From positions 1,048,048-1,112,047 of the forward strand of contig NZ_CP061308.1 of assembly GCF_018687935.1 (NCBI RefSeq): a stretch of 64,000 nucleotides of DNA, given 5' to 3'. The position numbers and the translations under genes are program-made. Shown here one piece after another: positions 62,026 through 64,000 of this stretch (position 1 is the stretch's first letter; each line of letters starts with the position of its first letter). The notes below the pieces were generated by a model. The model was not told the DNA's origin, made no database searches, and saw only the letters and a program-made list of their open reading frames with translations. This stretch comes from Polynucleobacter sp. JS-JIR-5-A7. GTDB lineage: Bacteria > Pseudomonadota > Gammaproteobacteria > Burkholderiales > Burkholderiaceae.

Positions 62026-62055
62026 AAGGGTCTAGAGAAATCTAGGCCCTTTTTC
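62026..62055 (+). terminator. Original tRNA-Asn terminator, displaced
   Basis: AGGGTCTAGA pairs with TCTAGGCCCT (one G-T pair) around loop GAAA and is followed by TTTTTC. It starts five bases after the right repeat, so it was the tRNA-Asn terminator before insertion. Confidence 0.88.
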
Positions 62056-62083
62056 ATTTTGATCCCCTCAGTTTGCTCTGTTA

Positions 62084-62098
62084 TGCTTAAATTAAGCA
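62084..62098. promoter_or_regulatory. 15-bp palindrome upstream of tctC-like gene
   Basis: TGCTTAA-A-TTAAGCA is a perfect palindrome 46 bases before the start codon. A possible operator; no regulator gene is nearby. Confidence 0.35.
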
Positions 62099-62143
62099 AT
62101 TAAAAATCATCATCAGAATGATTTTCATCAACAGGAGATGGCA

Positions 62144-63172
62144 ATGATTCAAAGTAGCCCTTTTAACGCGTTTGGCCGTGCAATGCAGTGCTGCATCATC
62201 ATTGCTACCTTCTTTGCAGGGTCGCAAACGTCTTTTGCGCAATCTGATTACCCCAATAAGCCAATCCGTTTTATTGTTCCGTTCCCGGCTGGTGGCGCAA
62301 CTGACAATATTGCTCGGCCACTCCAAAATGAACTGTTAAGTACTGCTAAGTGGAATGTCATCATCGACAATAAGCCCGGTGCTGGCGGCAATATCGGCGC
62401 TGAGATTGTTTCTAAATCTGCTCCTGATGGTTACACCTGGCTCATGGCATCAGTAGGTACACATGGCATCAACCTGCCGCTCTACACACAAGGTGGCGGC
62501 AAATTACCATTTGATCCAATTAAGGATTTCACACCGATTACCTTGGTCGCCGAGTTGCCTAACGTATTGGTGCTCAATCCAGAATTTGCGTCTAAGAACA
62601 ACATCAATAGCGTGAATGATCTGATTGCTTACGCCAAAGCCAATCCAGGCAAGGTCAATATGGCATCGAGCGGTAACGGCACCTCCATCCATATGGCTGG
62701 CGAGCTGTTTAAGTCAATGACTAAAACCTATATGGTTCACCTCCCCTACAAAGGAAGCCCGCCAGCAGTGACTGATCTCATGGCTGGCAACGTTGACATC
62801 ATGTTTGATAACTTACCGTCTTCGATTAACTATATTCGAGCTGGACGTTTAAAAGCATTAGCAGTGACGAGCGCTAAACGGTCTCCTGCATTCCCAGATT
62901 TGCCAACCATTGCTGAAGCAGCAAACCTCCCAGGTTATGAAGCTACCTCTTGGTTTGGAGTAGTGGGCCCTGCAAATATGCCTGCCGATATTTTAAATAA
63001 AGATAGTTCTGTATTGATGGCTGCTATCAATAGTGCCGCAGTCAAAGAGAAATACTTAGCCATGGGTGCACAACCGGTTGGCAATACACCAGCCCAATTT
63101 TCAAACTTCATTAAAAATGAAATTGCGAAGTGGACTAAGGTTGTAAAAGATTCTGGAGCGAAGGTAGATTGA
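62144..63172 (+). CDS. Bug-family (TctC) tripartite tricarboxylate transporter binding protein
   Basis: A 342-residue periplasmic solute-binding protein with a signal peptide (cleaved near TSFAQS). YPNKPIRFIVPFPAGGATDN and NKPGAGGNIGAE are the Bug ligand-binding signatures. These proteins deliver small carboxylates to TctAB permeases; Burkholderiaceae have many orphans. The start at ATG 62144 has AGGAG six bases upstream; an ATG at 62138 is too close. It is just outside the element. Confidence 0.92.
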   Translation: MIQSSPFNAFGRAMQCCIIIATFFAGSQTSFAQSDYPNKPIRFIVPFPAGGATDNIARPLQNELLSTAKWNVIIDNKPGAGGNIGAEIVSKSAPDGYTWLMASVGTHGINLPLYTQGGGKLPFDPIKDFTPITLVAELPNVLVLNPEFASKNNINSVNDLIAYAKANPGKVNMASSGNGTSIHMAGELFKSMTKTYMVHLPYKGSPPAVTDLMAGNVDIMFDNLPSSINYIRAGRLKALAVTSAKRSPAFPDLPTIAEAANLPGYEATSWFGVVGPANMPADILNKDSSVLMAAINSAAVKEKYLAMGAQPVGNTPAQFSNFIKNEIAKWTKVVKDSGAKVD

Positions 63173-63177
63173 CCCTG

Positions 63178-64000
63178 CTACTTTCCTAATTGGGAAAGTA
63201 GCTTGCTTGGCGAGATCACTTCTTGGTCGAGCACCAATTCTATTAATGCGCCCTTCTTGCTTGCTAACGCTTTTGCAAATGCGGGCGCAAACTCTGCCGT
63301 TTTAGTCACTCTAAATCCTGGCATACCAAAGCTATCGGCAAACTTCACAAAATCTGGATTAGTTAAGCCTGTGGCAATCACGCGAGAGGTAAATTCTCGC
63401 TCTTGATGCATGCGGATTGTTCCGAGCATATTGTTATTCACCACAAAAATGATTGGAAAGGCGTCATACCGTGCTGCCGTTGCCAGCTCTTGGCAATTCA
63501 TCATGAAATCACCGTCACCGCAAACTGCAATCGCCACCTTTTCAGGATTGGTTATTTTGGCAGCAATTGCTGCTGGCAGGCCATAACCCATGGATCCATT
63601 GGCTGGAGCTAATTGTGTTTTATAAGGGCCATAGGGATAAAAACGATGCACCCAAGTAGCAAAGTTACCGGCGCCATTAGTCATGATTGAGTCACGTGGA
63701 ATAGAGCTTGGTAATGAAGCCATAATCTGCGCCAACTGCAGATCACCAGGAACGGTTACCGGGCTTGAGAATGTTAAATACTCAGCATGCGCCGTCTTCA
63801 TGACTGCTGAGTCATGATTCTTAGCCATCTTTACCGTCTTGAGTGCTGCACAAAAATTTTCTGGGCTGCAATTAAGGGCAAAGTCTGGGCGATAAACGCG
63901 ACCCAACTCTTCGGGTCCTGAGAGGACGTGAATTAATGTTGCTTTAGTTTGCGGAACAGACAATAAGCTGTATCCCGCCGTTGTCATTTCTCCTAAACGC
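63178..64000 (-). CDS. Thiamine-pyrophosphate enzyme, acetolactate-synthase-like, C-terminal part (cut by window edge)
   Basis: The frame is open to the window end: upstream of the apparent Met at 63987 it reads RLGE, giving RLGEMTTAGYSLLSV as in acetolactate synthase relatives. Visible are the central domain end and the TPP domain, with GSMGYGLPAAIAAK, CGDGDFMMNCQE and VVNNNMLGTIRMHQE (the GDG...NN pyrophosphate motif). It could be acetolactate synthase, glyoxylate carboligase or another decarboxylase. Converges with the tctC-like gene. Confidence 0.85.
   Translation of the reverse strand, partial: RLGEMTTAGYSLLSVPQTKATLIHVLSGPEELGRVYRPDFALNCSPENFCAALKTVKMAKNHDSAVMKTAHAEYLTFSSPVTVPGDLQLAQIMASLPSSIPRDSIMTNGAGNFATWVHRFYPYGPYKTQLAPANGSMGYGLPAAIAAKITNPEKVAIAVCGDGDFMMNCQELATAARYDAFPIIFVVNNNMLGTIRMHQEREFTSRVIATGLTNPDFVKFADSFGMPGFRVTKTAEFAPAFAKALASKKGALIELVLDQEVISPSKLLSQLGK

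Overview
The window looks like a chromosomal segment of a free-living betaproteobacterium of the Burkholderiaceae, most likely Polynucleobacter. This is inferred from moderate GC content, the tig-clpP-clpX-lon-tRNA-ppiD order, a phaC-phaB-phaR cluster, a propionyl-CoA/methylmalonyl-CoA cluster, Bug-type (TctC) binding proteins and protein sequences close to Cupriavidus/Burkholderia families. No sequence search was possible. Nearly all of the window is compact core chromosome; no gene-free stretch exceeds about 300 bases, and no IS element, CRISPR array or rRNA was seen.

Layout. 1-2 kb: 5' part of purL, an ABC ATPase divergent from a TesA-type esterase. 2-10 kb: a protein-quality-control block on the minus strand (tig, clpP, clpX, lon, tRNA-Val, and a PpiD that appears to have lost its parvulin domain), with tRNA-Leu ahead of tig. 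10-16 kb: rutE-like nitroreductase, ispF, ispD, then mfd and serB on the plus strand. 16-22 kb: polyhydroxyalkanoate genes (thiolase, rimO, phaR, phaB, phaC). 22-27.5 kb: pgeF, rluD, bamD, alr, lplT. 27.5-29.3 kb: tsaB, rimI and a degenerate glycosylase/psi-like gene. 29.3-37.4 kb: the propionyl-CoA to succinyl-CoA route (mutase, meaB, pccB, pccA, epimerase) with a divergent GntR regulator whose start codon lies inside a near-perfect palindrome. 37.4-42.6 kb: two small cytochromes c under a perfect FNR-type box, then CoxD/CoxE/XdhC/MocA-like maturation genes without their enzyme. 42.6-49.7 kb: parC, parE, a CaiB-type CoA-transferase, an MFS carrier and a coupled 48-residue membrane protein. 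49.8-57.9 kb: tRNA-Arg, a Nudix hydrolase, a TPP riboswitch, thiC-thiO-thiS-thiG-thiE, a MarR-like/secreted-protein pair and thiD.

The accessory region is 57.94-62.02 kb: a compact 4.03-kb integrative element in the 3' end of tRNA-Asn, bounded by perfect 49-bp direct repeats. It carries a tyrosine integrase, a small HTH-like protein, a putative DNA-binding protein, a minimal one-tyrosine HUH endonuclease followed by two hairpins, two short phage-type genes (one apparently frameshifted by one base) and a divergent lipoprotein cargo gene. It has no capsid, packaging or conjugation genes. This is the best candidate for an undescribed system: a very small integrating element with its own rolling-circle-type replication nuclease. 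Beyond it lie a TctC-type binding protein and the C-terminal part of an acetolactate-synthase-like enzyme cut by the window edge.
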